From NCBI RefSeq assembly GCF_017874375.1, contig NZ_JAGGLK010000003.1, positions 310,001-374,000 of the forward strand: a stretch of 64,000 nucleotides of DNA, written 5' to 3'. This DNA comes from Methanohalophilus levihalophilus. GTDB lineage: Archaea; Halobacteriota; Methanosarcinia; Methanosarcinales; Methanosarcinaceae. The position numbers were made by a program, and so were the translations under genes. This document shows, one piece after another, positions 1-7,938 of the stretch (the stretch's first letter is position 1; every line of letters starts with the position of its first letter). Below the pieces are notes generated by a model. The model did not search any database. It saw only the letters and a list, made by a program, of their open reading frames with translations, and was not told where the DNA came from.

Positions 1-81
1 GTCATGGCATGGAGAGGTTCTAAATTCAGGCTTCCGATATCCGGCAAGATTGCCTACAAAGAAGTATATCAGGAATCCTGA
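1..81 (+). CDS. C-terminal end of a gene cut by the window edge
   Basis: Frame 1 is open from base 1 and stops at TGA 79-81, giving the last 26 residues of a protein (ending KEVYQES). The reading is short, so coding status rests on the absence of stops and on the rfcS promoter-like sequence that follows it. I do not recognise the family. The gene would be upstream of and in the same direction as rfcS. Confidence 0.4.
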   Translation, partial: VMAWRGSKFRLPISGKIAYKEVYQES

Positions 82-162
82 TTACTTCCTTTTTTCATAA
101 GGCTTAAAAACCATATTGACATTATCAGTTCATCTCTTTCATATTCTGCGGGAGGAGTTTCT

Positions 163-1119
163 ATAAAAGAAGAGATCTGGATCGAAAAATACCGTCCTCA
201 AAAACTTGCCGATGTTGTGGGGCAAACCGAAGCAATTGAAAGATTAAAGTCCTATGTATCAACTCAGAATCTCCCCCATCTTTTGTTTTCAGGTCCTCCC
301 GGAGTAGGAAAAACCGCAACCGCCGTTTCTATCGCAAAGGAACTTTTTGGTGAGGACTGGAATGAAAATTTCACGGAATTAAATGCATCAGATGAGCGTG
401 GTATTGATGTGGTGCGAACCAAAATCAAGAACTTCGCAAAAACCTCTCCTATAGGAGGTGCGGATTTTAAGATCATTTTCCTTGATGAAGCTGATGCGTT
501 AACATCAGATGCACAGTCTGCTCTTCGCAGGACGATGGAGCGATACACAAGCAACTGCAGGTTTATTCTCTCATGCAACTATTCTTCCCGCATAATTGAA
601 CCGATACAATCTAGGTGTGCTGTTTACAGGTTCCGTCCACTTTCCGGCGATGCTGTCCGCGAGAGGTGCATATATATTGCCAAACAGGAGGGGCTGGATA
701 TTGCAGAAGATGGTCTTGAAGCAATAATGTATGTTTCAGGTGGGGATATGAGAAAAGCCATTAATGCTCTTCAGGCTGCTTCAATGTTTGATACTGTCAT
801 ACATTCCGATGGCATTTACAGGATAACTGCTACCGCTCATCCCGAGGAGATAGTTGAACTTCTTGAAACTGCCCTTTCAGGGAACTTCCTTCAGGCCCGA
901 AAAATGCTGGATAAACTTATGGTGGAAAGAGGTCTTTCAGGAGAGGATGTTGTTGGGCAGGTCTACAGATCACTCATTGAAATGGATATTCCGTCCAAAA
1001 AACTCGTTCATATAATGGATACTCTTGGTGAAACTGACTTCCGGCTGACCGAGGGTGCGGATGAGCGAATACAGCTTGATGCGCTTCTTGCACGACTTTC
1101 ATATTCGAATGCGGAGTAA
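163..1119 (+). CDS. rfcS: Replication factor C small subunit (clamp loader ATPase)
   Basis: AAA+ ATPase that with RfcL loads the PCNA clamp on DNA. Visible are the N-terminal EIWIEKYRP motif, the Walker A GPPGVGKT, the Walker B FLDEAD, the SRC motif (IQSRC) and the C-terminal collar region. Read from 163 the protein has 318 residues, the usual family length. The start is odd. The first standard start codon in frame is GTG 217, which would remove the conserved EIWIEKYRP segment. Upstream there is no ATG, GTG or TTG in frame, but a strong ribosome-binding site GGAGGAG (151-157) lies 5 bases before an ATA codon at 163. I therefore infer an ATA start. A one-base sequence error is the alternative. 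The function is certain and the start is not. Confidence 0.93.
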   Translation: MKEEIWIEKYRPQKLADVVGQTEAIERLKSYVSTQNLPHLLFSGPPGVGKTATAVSIAKELFGEDWNENFTELNASDERGIDVVRTKIKNFAKTSPIGGADFKIIFLDEADALTSDAQSALRRTMERYTSNCRFILSCNYSSRIIEPIQSRCAVYRFRPLSGDAVRERCIYIAKQEGLDIAEDGLEAIMYVSGGDMRKAINALQAASMFDTVIHSDGIYRITATAHPEEIVELLETALSGNFLQARKMLDKLMVERGLSGEDVVGQVYRSLIEMDIPSKKLVHIMDTLGETDFRLTEGADERIQLDALLARLSYSNAE

Positions 1120-1127
1120 TTTTCTTT

Positions 1128-1628
1128 ATGGCCATTGAAGAATCACTGGTTGATTTTCTTTCTTCCGTACCGCCATGGATTTCAACAATTTTTTTGGCAG
1201 CCCTGCCGATTTCAGAACTCAGGGGTGCTATCCCTCTTGCAATCGGTGTTTACGGGATTGAACCTTTTGATGCATACGTTCTTGCGGTAATCGGGAATAT
1301 GCTTCCCGTTATCCCTCTTTTGCTTTTTCTTGAACCGGTTTCAAACTACCTGAGGCGGTTTAAGTATATGGACATGTTTTTTGACTGGCTCTTCAACAGG
1401 ACGAGAAAAAATCACACCGACAGATTTGAAAAATTTGGGATTCTGGCACTGACACTTTTTGTGGCAGTTCCTCTGCCGGTAACCGGGGCATGGACCGGTT
1501 GTGCGGCTGCATTTGTATTCGGTATTCGCTTTAAATGGGCACTGCCAGCTATTTTCCTTGGTGTTCTCATCGCAGGAATTATTGTAACTTCACTGACAGT
1601 AGCAGGTATAAGTATTGCAGGAATCTGA
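1128..1628 (+). CDS. Small integral membrane protein, COG2426 / 'small multidrug export' family
   Basis: 166 residues with about four hydrophobic segments (near residues 15-35, 45-70, 105-130, 138-165). The motif ELRGAIPLAIG in the first third is typical of the COG2426 family, named after a presumed drug exporter but of untested function. It starts 8 bases after rfcS and probably shares its transcript. Its 3' end faces the histone gene with only 7 bases between the stops. Confidence 0.75.
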   Translation: MAIEESLVDFLSSVPPWISTIFLAALPISELRGAIPLAIGVYGIEPFDAYVLAVIGNMLPVIPLLLFLEPVSNYLRRFKYMDMFFDWLFNRTRKNHTDRFEKFGILALTLFVAVPLPVTGAWTGCAAAFVFGIRFKWALPAIFLGVLIAGIIVTSLTVAGISIAGI

Positions 1629-1635
1629 GCTTGGC

Positions 1636-1854
1636 TTAATCGTGCGATTGCATCATTTCATAAGCCAGCAGGATGTCTTCTGCCTTCACGGTCTTTCTTC
1701 CGGCATGGTTTGCCAGCTTGATTGCCTCTTTTGAAATCTTCATGCCCTGCTCTTCCAGTATTTCGGCAAGGGCTTCCCCGGCACTTTCACTGACCCTGTC
1801 TGCGCCTGCTTTCCTGATGACTCTTTCTATGGGTGCATATGGTATAATCTGCAT
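1636..1854 (-). CDS. Archaeal histone
   Basis: Small histone-fold protein that wraps DNA as a dimer. The 72 residues show the classic archaeal pattern: IPYAPIERVIRKAGADRVS (alpha1-loop1), the long central helix, and GRKTVKAEDILLAYEMM (loop2-alpha3). It has no tail extensions. I take ATG 1854; a TTG codon directly before it would add one residue. No clear ribosome-binding site is seen, so the mRNA may be leaderless or nearly so. It is convergent with the COG2426-like gene. Confidence 0.95.
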   Translation of the reverse strand: MQIIPYAPIERVIRKAGADRVSESAGEALAEILEEQGMKISKEAIKLANHAGRKTVKAEDILLAYEMMQSHD

Positions 1855-1979
1855 CAAAACAACTCTTTATCTTTTATTTATTTTACAGGCAGTCCGGATA
1901 AATAGATTTGCCGGATTTGTTTGCTATTTCGGCGCTACCAATATGATGGTTAAAAAATGAAAATCCCTGAATTAGACAT

Positions 1980-2309
1980 TCAGGACTCTTCAGAATCTGG
2001 AAATTCAATACTTACATTTCCGGATTTTTTTGCCAGCGTATCTGAGATGAAACCTGCTTCTATGCTGCATGCATGAAGAATCCCACTTGGAACAATGCAG
2101 GATCCACAAGCCTTTGCATCATGCGCTTTTCCAGTAACATAATTATCTCGGATGTCAAATATCTGCATCATGGGAACATCCAGATGGGATATCTCCGCAA
2201 TTTTGTTGCATCCGGTTTTAATATCAATTGAAATCTCTTTTCCTTTTTTTTCGCCATGTATCTTATGCTTATAGCCACATATGTTTGAATTTACTTTTAT
2301 ATCTACCAT
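1980..2309 (-). CDS. Small conserved-looking protein with cysteine motifs
   Basis: 109 residues from ATG 2309, preceded by GGAAGGAT on the minus strand. The start 75 bases further upstream has no such site. Cysteines occur as single residues near the N-terminus (NICGYK) and middle (GCNK), then as a CGSC motif and HAC near the C-terminus, so metal or redox binding is possible. I do not recognise a named function. It stands alone between the histone gene and the divergent gene at 2495. Confidence 0.6.
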   Translation of the reverse strand: MVDIKVNSNICGYKHKIHGEKKGKEISIDIKTGCNKIAEISHLDVPMMQIFDIRDNYVTGKAHDAKACGSCIVPSGILHACSIEAGFISDTLAKKSGNVSIEFPDSEES

Positions 2310-2494
2310 GAATATCCTTCCTGTTTTCTTAATACCTAGATTTCCCGAGAAACTATATAACGGTTTTGTTAAGCGCCTGCACAACCAATTATTGCCCGTG
2401 CATTTCGATATTCTTAAATATTGAGGGAAAATAGTTCCTTTATATTCTGAACATGATTACTGGCAACCATCAAAAACAAGGATGAGGGATTAAT

Positions 2495-3079
2495 TTGGAA
2501 AAAGAGAATATCATTAATCAAGTAATTGAAGAATTATCCAAGATAAAAGGCATTGGGCATTGTGAAGTTTTATCGGATGAAGACAGACGTACCATTAGTG
2601 AAATGGAAGCCAAGGCTGATGAAATGACTTTGATGGGCCTTGGAAGGGGAGATAACAAAGGAGTAAAAGAGGTACTCAAGTCTGATGTCCTGCTGGTATT
2701 TACCACTGACATGGATTACGAATGGCCTCCGGCACCTAATGTAATTCTCATGCAGGACGGGGAAGTTGTTGGTGAAGATACTGATGATGAAGATAAGCTC
2801 AAAGAATATGCAGAATCAAATGACGCTCTTGTCATGGGTAATATTGTAATCTACAATAAATGTGCTCTCTCTTCAATGGGTGGAAAATGTGAACCTCTGG
2901 TTGTGGTTCTGCCGCCGAAGAAGTGTACTGAAGTGGAGTGTCTCCCTGAGATTTCCAGTGCCCATCTGGCATCGCCCTCTCCTCCTACAGATGAATTCCT
3001 TAAAGAACGTATCTGTCAGTCAAATGAATGTGGATCAGGGACTTTCCTGCTCGGTTTTGATATCATAAATGATACTTAA
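2495..3079 (+). CDS. Uncharacterised acidic protein upstream of ramA
   Basis: 194 residues from TTG 2495, preceded by GATGAGGG. It is rich in Asp and Glu, has no membrane segment, and carries scattered cysteines (residues near 23, 123, 132, 143, 149 and two near the C-terminus at ICQSNECGSG). I do not recognise the family. It ends about 120 bases before ramA. ramA has its own TATA box, so the two may be transcribed separately. A link to methylamine use is only positional. Confidence 0.6.
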   Translation: MEKENIINQVIEELSKIKGIGHCEVLSDEDRRTISEMEAKADEMTLMGLGRGDNKGVKEVLKSDVLLVFTTDMDYEWPPAPNVILMQDGEVVGEDTDDEDKLKEYAESNDALVMGNIVIYNKCALSSMGGKCEPLVVVLPPKKCTEVECLPEISSAHLASPSPPTDEFLKERICQSNECGSGTFLLGFDIINDT

Positions 3080-3128
3080 TTTCAAAAATGAAATGCAGGG
3101 CGGCGGTTTTGCGCTCTGTACACAAAAC

Positions 3129-3137
3129 CTTATATCT
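3129..3137 (+). promoter_or_regulatory. TATA-like box upstream of ramA
   Basis: CTTATATCT lies about 70 bases before the TTG start of ramA, in a 120-base intergenic region that is otherwise AT-rich. This is a sequence match only. Confidence 0.45.
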
Positions 3138-3202
3138 ATTTAGGACATTTTATTGTTATTAGGATTCGAATAAAGCCTAGTGCTTAAGTGAGGTGACTTT
3201 AA

Positions 3203-4843
3203 TTGTATGGAATTGCTCTTGATTTGGGTACAAGTGGATTCAGGGCCCAATTGATTGATCTTGAGTCCAAGGAAACGATAAAGACAGCTATTACTATGCG
3301 GCATCCTCTTCCTGGCGGAAACGTCATGGATCATCTGGATTTTGCTATTCAGGTAGGGCCTGAAATTGCGCATCAGATTATTCTTGATACCGTAAAGGAA
3401 ATTATTGAACTCTTTAATATTGACAATGCTGAAATCGAAAGACTTGCTGTTTGTGGTAATCCAATCCAGCTTTCACTATTCCAGAATATTGAGATCCGGG
3501 ATCTTGCCTATGCAGGTGAAAGCAAACAGAAGAAACTTGGTGTTCATAACGTTACCCGCGATGCCAGGGTTTTCGAAGCAAATGAGCTTTTCAAGGATAC
3601 AATCGATCTTCCAAACTGTACTATTACTGTTCCTCCTGCAATTAAACACGAAATCGGGGCAGATGCTCTTGCTATGATGATAAAGACTGATTTCATAGAT
3701 CAGGATGCTCCTGCAATGGTAACTGATTACGGTACCAATGCAGAAATGGCTTTGAAAATAGGTGGCAAAATTATAACTGGAAGTGCTGCTGCTGGTCCTG
3801 CTATTGAAGGTCAGGGTATAAGTTCTGGTATGCTTGCCAGCCCTGGTGCAATTTCAGATGTCAATGTCGAAGGTGACTATTGGAGAATAACTATTCTCGA
3901 TGATGATATGGTTCCCCGGAGAGCTCACCTCATAGATCCTATCTCTGGTGAAATCATAGAGGAATCAGATCTGGTGGCAAAAGGTGTTACCGGTACCGGA
4001 GTGGTTTCTGCTTTGGCTGTTGCAATCAAGTATGGTGTATGCAGCGGTGTTTCCTGCTGTTTTGGGAAAATTCCTGAACTTCCGGATGGTAAGCTGATTC
4101 TTGCAAAGGGTGTTGAAATAACAACAAAAGATATTGAAGAGGCTGGAAAAGCTATTGGTGCAATACGGGCAGCTCATCTGACACTTCTCGTTGAAGCAGG
4201 AGTTCCCTATAAGGATCTTGAGTATATGTATATGTCAGGGGCTACCGGGGCTTATGTGGATGCCGACAAGGCAAGAAAGCTGGGGTCCTGTCCGAATTTT
4301 GCTAAGAATATCGTGCAATTCGGAAATACTTCTCTCTCCCTTGCAAGGGAGCTTGTTCTTGATGAATCAAAGCTTGATGAAGTAATAGAGATAGCTCATC
4401 AGATAACAGCTGATCACCTTATGATGGCAACCAGTGATGTCTTTTCCAAATTCTACCTGTGTGAACTCTCCTACTGGACGCAGGGCATGCCTATGGAAAC
4501 GTATAACCAGATGCTTGAAATGTATAATCTTCCAACACTTCCGGAGATATGTGAAGCTGTGGTTATTGAAAAGCGTGTTTCAAAGGATATTGATGATGTT
4601 GGTAAAGACGGTCTCAAAATCCTTGATGACATTGGTATTACCATTGAGGAAAAGGCACCGGACTGTATTTTGTGCCACAAATGTGAGGCAGAATGTCCGG
4701 AAGATGCCATTAAGATTGTGGAAAAGGATGGTGTCAGGTATGCCAATTATAACAGTGAAAGGTGTCTTGGAACCAGTTGTCACAGGTGCGTTGCGATTTG
4801 TCCTGTTAATGCAATCCACTACGTGAAGATCAGTCTTAAGTAA
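3203..4843 (+). CDS. ramA: Methylamine methyltransferase corrinoid protein reductive activase
   Basis: RamA uses ATP to reduce inactive Co(II) corrinoid proteins (MtmC, MtbC, MttC) to the active Co(I) state. The 546 residues begin MYGIALDLGTSGFRAQLIDL, an ASKHA-type ATPase-like opening, and continue with RamA-typical segments (AVCGNPIQLSLF, DYGTNAEMALK, SAAAGPAIEGQGISSGM). The C-terminal 80 residues hold two ferredoxin-type cysteine clusters (CILCHKCEAECP and CLGTSCHRCVAICP), the two [4Fe-4S] sites of RamA. The start is TTG 3203 with GAGGTGA 9 bases upstream. It lies directly before the trimethylamine genes, though 740 bases separate it from mttB. Confidence 0.96.
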   Translation: MYGIALDLGTSGFRAQLIDLESKETIKTAITMRHPLPGGNVMDHLDFAIQVGPEIAHQIILDTVKEIIELFNIDNAEIERLAVCGNPIQLSLFQNIEIRDLAYAGESKQKKLGVHNVTRDARVFEANELFKDTIDLPNCTITVPPAIKHEIGADALAMMIKTDFIDQDAPAMVTDYGTNAEMALKIGGKIITGSAAAGPAIEGQGISSGMLASPGAISDVNVEGDYWRITILDDDMVPRRAHLIDPISGEIIEESDLVAKGVTGTGVVSALAVAIKYGVCSGVSCCFGKIPELPDGKLILAKGVEITTKDIEEAGKAIGAIRAAHLTLLVEAGVPYKDLEYMYMSGATGAYVDADKARKLGSCPNFAKNIVQFGNTSLSLARELVLDESKLDEVIEIAHQITADHLMMATSDVFSKFYLCELSYWTQGMPMETYNQMLEMYNLPTLPEICEAVVIEKRVSKDIDDVGKDGLKILDDIGITIEEKAPDCILCHKCEAECPEDAIKIVEKDGVRYANYNSERCLGTSCHRCVAICPVNAIHYVKISLK

Positions 4844-5326
4844 CGACTTTTGAATTTACAATTTTTATCCCTTTGGATTTCTCCTTCTCATTGGGGTGGA
4901 GATTTCCAACGGGATTGGTTTTTTATTCTCCGGTGCGCCGGTTCTTCTGGGAGCGGCAATTGACCGGACATATATTATTTAAGGTTTTTGCAATTGGGCG
5001 ATTTTTTGGAATCTTTTAATTGACAATATCAGTCATGTTTTTTACGATGTATGTATTTTGCCTTCATTTCCTGATTTTGTTTTGTACATGTGTGACATAA
5101 AAAAAAGTGAACAATTTACCTTGATCTATGTTTATCTCTTTATAATCTAACCTGTTCATTCGTCTATTGATGTTGCTTTTCTCCGCAGTGACTACGGCAA
5201 AAAGCATTCGGAATCACAAATGAATTTGTTTATTGCATATATTTGTGAGCAGATGTGAAATGAACTTGCAATAAATGTCCTTTTTGTGTTAATTTCTACT
5301 TGAAATGCGGATACCGCAAGTTCGAC

Positions 5327-5338
5327 AAATATATATAG
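5327..5338 (+). promoter_or_regulatory. TATA box of the mttBC transcript
   Basis: AAATATATATAG is identical over 12 bases to the box upstream of mtbC (9482-9493). Transcription would start near 5360, giving a leader of about 220 bases before mttB. Inferred from archaeal promoter spacing. Confidence 0.65.
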
Positions 5339-5381
5339 TGGTAACTAAAACAGGCTATTGATAGCTTGCAATAAAGGTGGA

Positions 5382-5442
5382 ACTTACAACTTTACAAGTT
5401 TGGCAATTTCAAGTTTGTTACACTTATGAGGAGGTTGTAAGT
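5382..5442 (+). promoter_or_regulatory. Inverted repeat in mttB leader enclosing a Shine-Dalgarno-like site
   Basis: ACTTACAAC (5382-5390) is the exact reverse complement of GTTGTAAGT (5434-5442). The 3' arm begins at the end of the purine run GAGGAGG (5428-5434), so pairing would partly cover a strong ribosome-binding-like site. An ATG at 5449 downstream is in frame with mttB. Seen in sequence; a regulatory role is inference. Confidence 0.45.
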
Positions 5443-5583
5443 CTGTATATGGGCCAAATATTTCATTGTCGGCCTGTTGCAAATTGCCAGCATGTCCGGG
5501 CGGTTTCCTACATGGTATGGCCCCCGAATCATGCGAATATGGTTCCCCTTTGTTACACACTAAAAATTAGGAGTGAAAGGAAA

Positions 5584-7074
5584 ATGAAAGAACACTACTA
5601 TCCAGGACAGAGTCCTCTGGACGGTGTCGAGCTTAACTTGTTCTCACAGGACGATTTAAGAGCAATACACTACGCCACAATGGAGGTCTTCCAGAACCCA
5701 GGTATGCAGGTTTCCGACGCAGAAGCAAGGCAGATCTTCAAGGATGCTGGCTGTGACGTTGATGAGAAAACACAGGTTGTCAAAATCCCTGAATACCTTG
5801 TAAACAGGGCTCTTCGTGACTGCCCATCAAGCTTCTATCTCCACGCACGTGACAAGAAGCAGGATGTAAAACAGTCCCACAAAGGAAAAGTAAACTGGAC
5901 CTGTTTCGGTACTGGTGTCAAGATGTGCAACTATGAGGCACCTGGCGTATTCAAGACCGTAGATTCAGTTGAAGAAGATGTTGCAGCAACCGCAAAACTC
6001 TGTGACTGGGCAGACAATATTGACTACTACTCCCTCGCAGTTTCCGCAAGGGACTGGGCAGGCAAGGGTGCACAGGATGTTCACGAAACACTCACACCTA
6101 TGATGAACACAACCAAACACTTCCACCACATCGACCCTGTCGAGGAAAGTGTCCAGTACTACAGAGACCTTATCGTAGCTTACTATGGTGGCGACGAAGA
6201 AATGGCACAGAAGAGACCAACCATGTCTATCCTTCTCTGCCCAACCAGCCCACTTGAACTCAGTGTCAACGCATGTCAGGTCATCATTAAGGGTGCACGC
6301 TTTGGTATCCCAGTAAACGTCCTGAGTATGGCAATGTCCGGTGGTTCATCACCTGTATTCCGTGCAGGTACCCTCGTTACACACAACGCAGAAGTACTCG
6401 CAGGTATCGTACTCGCACAGCTCACCGTACCAGGTACAAAAGTACTCTATGGTAGCTCAACCACAACCTTCGACCTGAAGAGGGGTACTGCTCCAGTCGG
6501 TGCACCAGAACTTGGTTTGATCAGTGCAGCAGTCGGTAAACTCGCACAGTTCTACGGTCTTCCATCATTCGTAGCAGGTTCATAGGCAGATGCCAAGGTC
6601 CCAGACGGACAGGCTGGCCACGAGAAGACAATGACCACACTCCTTCCAGCATTTGCAGGATGTAACTCCCTGTACGGTGCAGGTATGCTCGAGCTCGGTA
6701 TGACCTTCTCACTTGAACAGTTGGTAATTGACAACGATATCATTGAGATGACAAAGTCCGCAATGCGCGGTATCCCTGTCAACGATCTCACCCTTGGTGT
6801 CGAGTCCATCCAGAAAGTAGGTATTGGAAACAACTTCCTTGCACACAAGCAGACCAGGGAATACATCGGTGTTGTATCCGATCCAAAGCTCATCGACAGA
6901 ATGATGTTCGGTGACTGGGAAGCTGCAGGTTCCAAGGACATCGCAACAGCTGCACACGAAGTTGTTGTTGACGTATTCAAGAACCACGAAGTCAAGCCAA
7001 TCGATGCTGACATCCTCAAGGACATGAAGGCTGTCGTAGACAGAGCTGACGAAGAAGTCAGGGCTTCAATGTAA
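5584..7074 (+). CDS. mttB: Trimethylamine methyltransferase with in-frame amber (pyrrolysine) codon
   Basis: MttB transfers a methyl group from trimethylamine to the Co(I) corrinoid of MttC. The frame is broken by TAG at 6583-6585 (context VAGS-TAG-ADAKVPD) and resumes with the MttB C-terminal part ([15 protein letters not shown]), ending at TAA 7074. Counted from ATG 5584 the amber is residue 334, the pyrrolysine position known for this family, and the protein has 496 residues. The start is supported by AGGAGTGAAAGG just upstream and by homology beginning at about residue 10 ([11 protein letters not shown]). Codon use is strongly biased, as in highly expressed genes. mttC follows after 25 bases. 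The pyl genes needed for decoding lie outside the window. Confidence 0.97.
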
Positions 7075-7099
7075 TTACAATATTTCAGGAGTTCTAAAA

Positions 7100-7747
7100 A
7101 TGGTTACTCAAGAAGAATTAAACGAGAAAGGAAAAGCCGCAGTTATGGATTTCGACGACGAAGCAGTTGTTGAAGTCGCAGAAGAATGCATTTCCGCAGG
7201 TCTTGATCCTGTATCACTCATTCAGGATGGTTACACTGCAGGTATGAACGAAATCGGTGACCAGTTTGAGCAGGGCACACTCTTCCTGCCACACGTTATC
7301 GCCGCATCCGAAGCAATGAGCGCAGGTGTCGAAGTACTCACCCCTGAACTCGAGAAAGCAGCAGCAGAAACCGAAAACAAGGGCACAATCGCAATCGGTA
7401 CAATCGAAGGTGACATTCACACCATCGGTAAGGACATCGTTGCAACCATGCTCAAGATCGCAGGTTTCAAAGTTGTCGACCTCGGAAGGGACGTCGCTAT
7501 TGCAGACTATGTACAGGCTGCTAAAGACGGTGCTGACATTGTCGGTTCCTCTGCACTCATGACCACCACAATGGTTCTCCAGACCCAGGTCGAAGAACAG
7601 CTCAAGGAAGCTGGCGTACGCGACAAGGTCATGACCATGGTCGGCGGTGCACCTGTCACCCAGGACTGGGCAGACAAGATCGGCGCAGACATCTACGGTG
7701 AGAACTCCGCAGATGTAATCGTCAAATGTAAGGCAGCTCTCGAATAA
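7100..7747 (+). CDS. mttC: Trimethylamine corrinoid protein
   Basis: Carries the cobamide that accepts methyl groups from MttB and passes them to the CoM methylase. The 215 residues consist of an N-terminal helical cap domain (about 1-90) and a B12-binding Rossmann domain. The corrinoid-ligating motif DxHxxG is seen as EGDIHTIGKDI near residue 113, followed by the GSSALMTTT and VGGAPV segments. CAGGAG lies before ATG 7100. It is co-transcribed with mttB and followed by a hairpin that may end or process the message. Confidence 0.96.
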   Translation: MVTQEELNEKGKAAVMDFDDEAVVEVAEECISAGLDPVSLIQDGYTAGMNEIGDQFEQGTLFLPHVIAASEAMSAGVEVLTPELEKAAAETENKGTIAIGTIEGDIHTIGKDIVATMLKIAGFKVVDLGRDVAIADYVQAAKDGADIVGSSALMTTTMVLQTQVEEQLKEAGVRDKVMTMVGGAPVTQDWADKIGADIYGENSADVIVKCKAALE

Positions 7748-7761
7748 GTTTGTCTTACAGG

Positions 7762-7783
7762 GATGTATCCTCAGGGATACATC
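7762..7783 (+). terminator. Hairpin after mttC
   Basis: GATGTATCC (7762-7770), loop TCAG, GGATACATC (7775-7783): a perfect 9-base-pair stem 14 bases after the mttC stop. The run after it is C/T-rich rather than a pure T tract, so it could be an mRNA-stabilising 3' end as well as a terminator. A second short stem follows at 7805-7820 (GGTTGT/ACAACC). Confidence 0.55.
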
Positions 7784-7830
7784 TCCCATTTCATTATTTC
7801 AGCTGGTTGTTGTTACAACCCGAAATGATG

Positions 7831-7840
7831 GTTTATATAC
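7831..7840 (+). promoter_or_regulatory. TATA-like box upstream of mttP
   Basis: GTTTATATAC lies about 100 bases before the mttP start and after the mttC hairpin, so mttP may have its own promoter. Confidence 0.4.
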
Positions 7841-7938
7841 GCCTCTAATATCTATACAACATCTCTAAAAACAAATTGTATTTGTTTCAACTATAAATTC
7901 TTGTAAATTGAGGAAATGAACTGGAGGAGGAATATTCT

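Larger units (their letters stand above)
4844..5583 (+). other. 740-base non-coding region between ramA and mttB
   Basis: No convincing gene. After ramA there is a small CCGG/CCGG hairpin (4930-4941) in T-rich sequence, possibly a terminator, and an AT-rich TATA-like stretch near 4967-4982. The sequence CTTGCAATAAA occurs twice exactly 100 bases apart (5265-5275 and 5365-5375), on either side of the mttB TATA box. From about 5360 on it is probably the mttB mRNA leader (about 220 bases). A reading frame in phase with mttB stays open from 5377, but the mttB homology begins at 5584. Confidence 0.6.

Noticed and set aside
5377-5583. In-frame extension of mttB upstream of 5584
   Set aside because: The frame is open, but the start has no ribosome-binding site, the sequence is unlike MttB, and counting from 5584 places the amber exactly at residue 334. 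It is treated as an mRNA leader.
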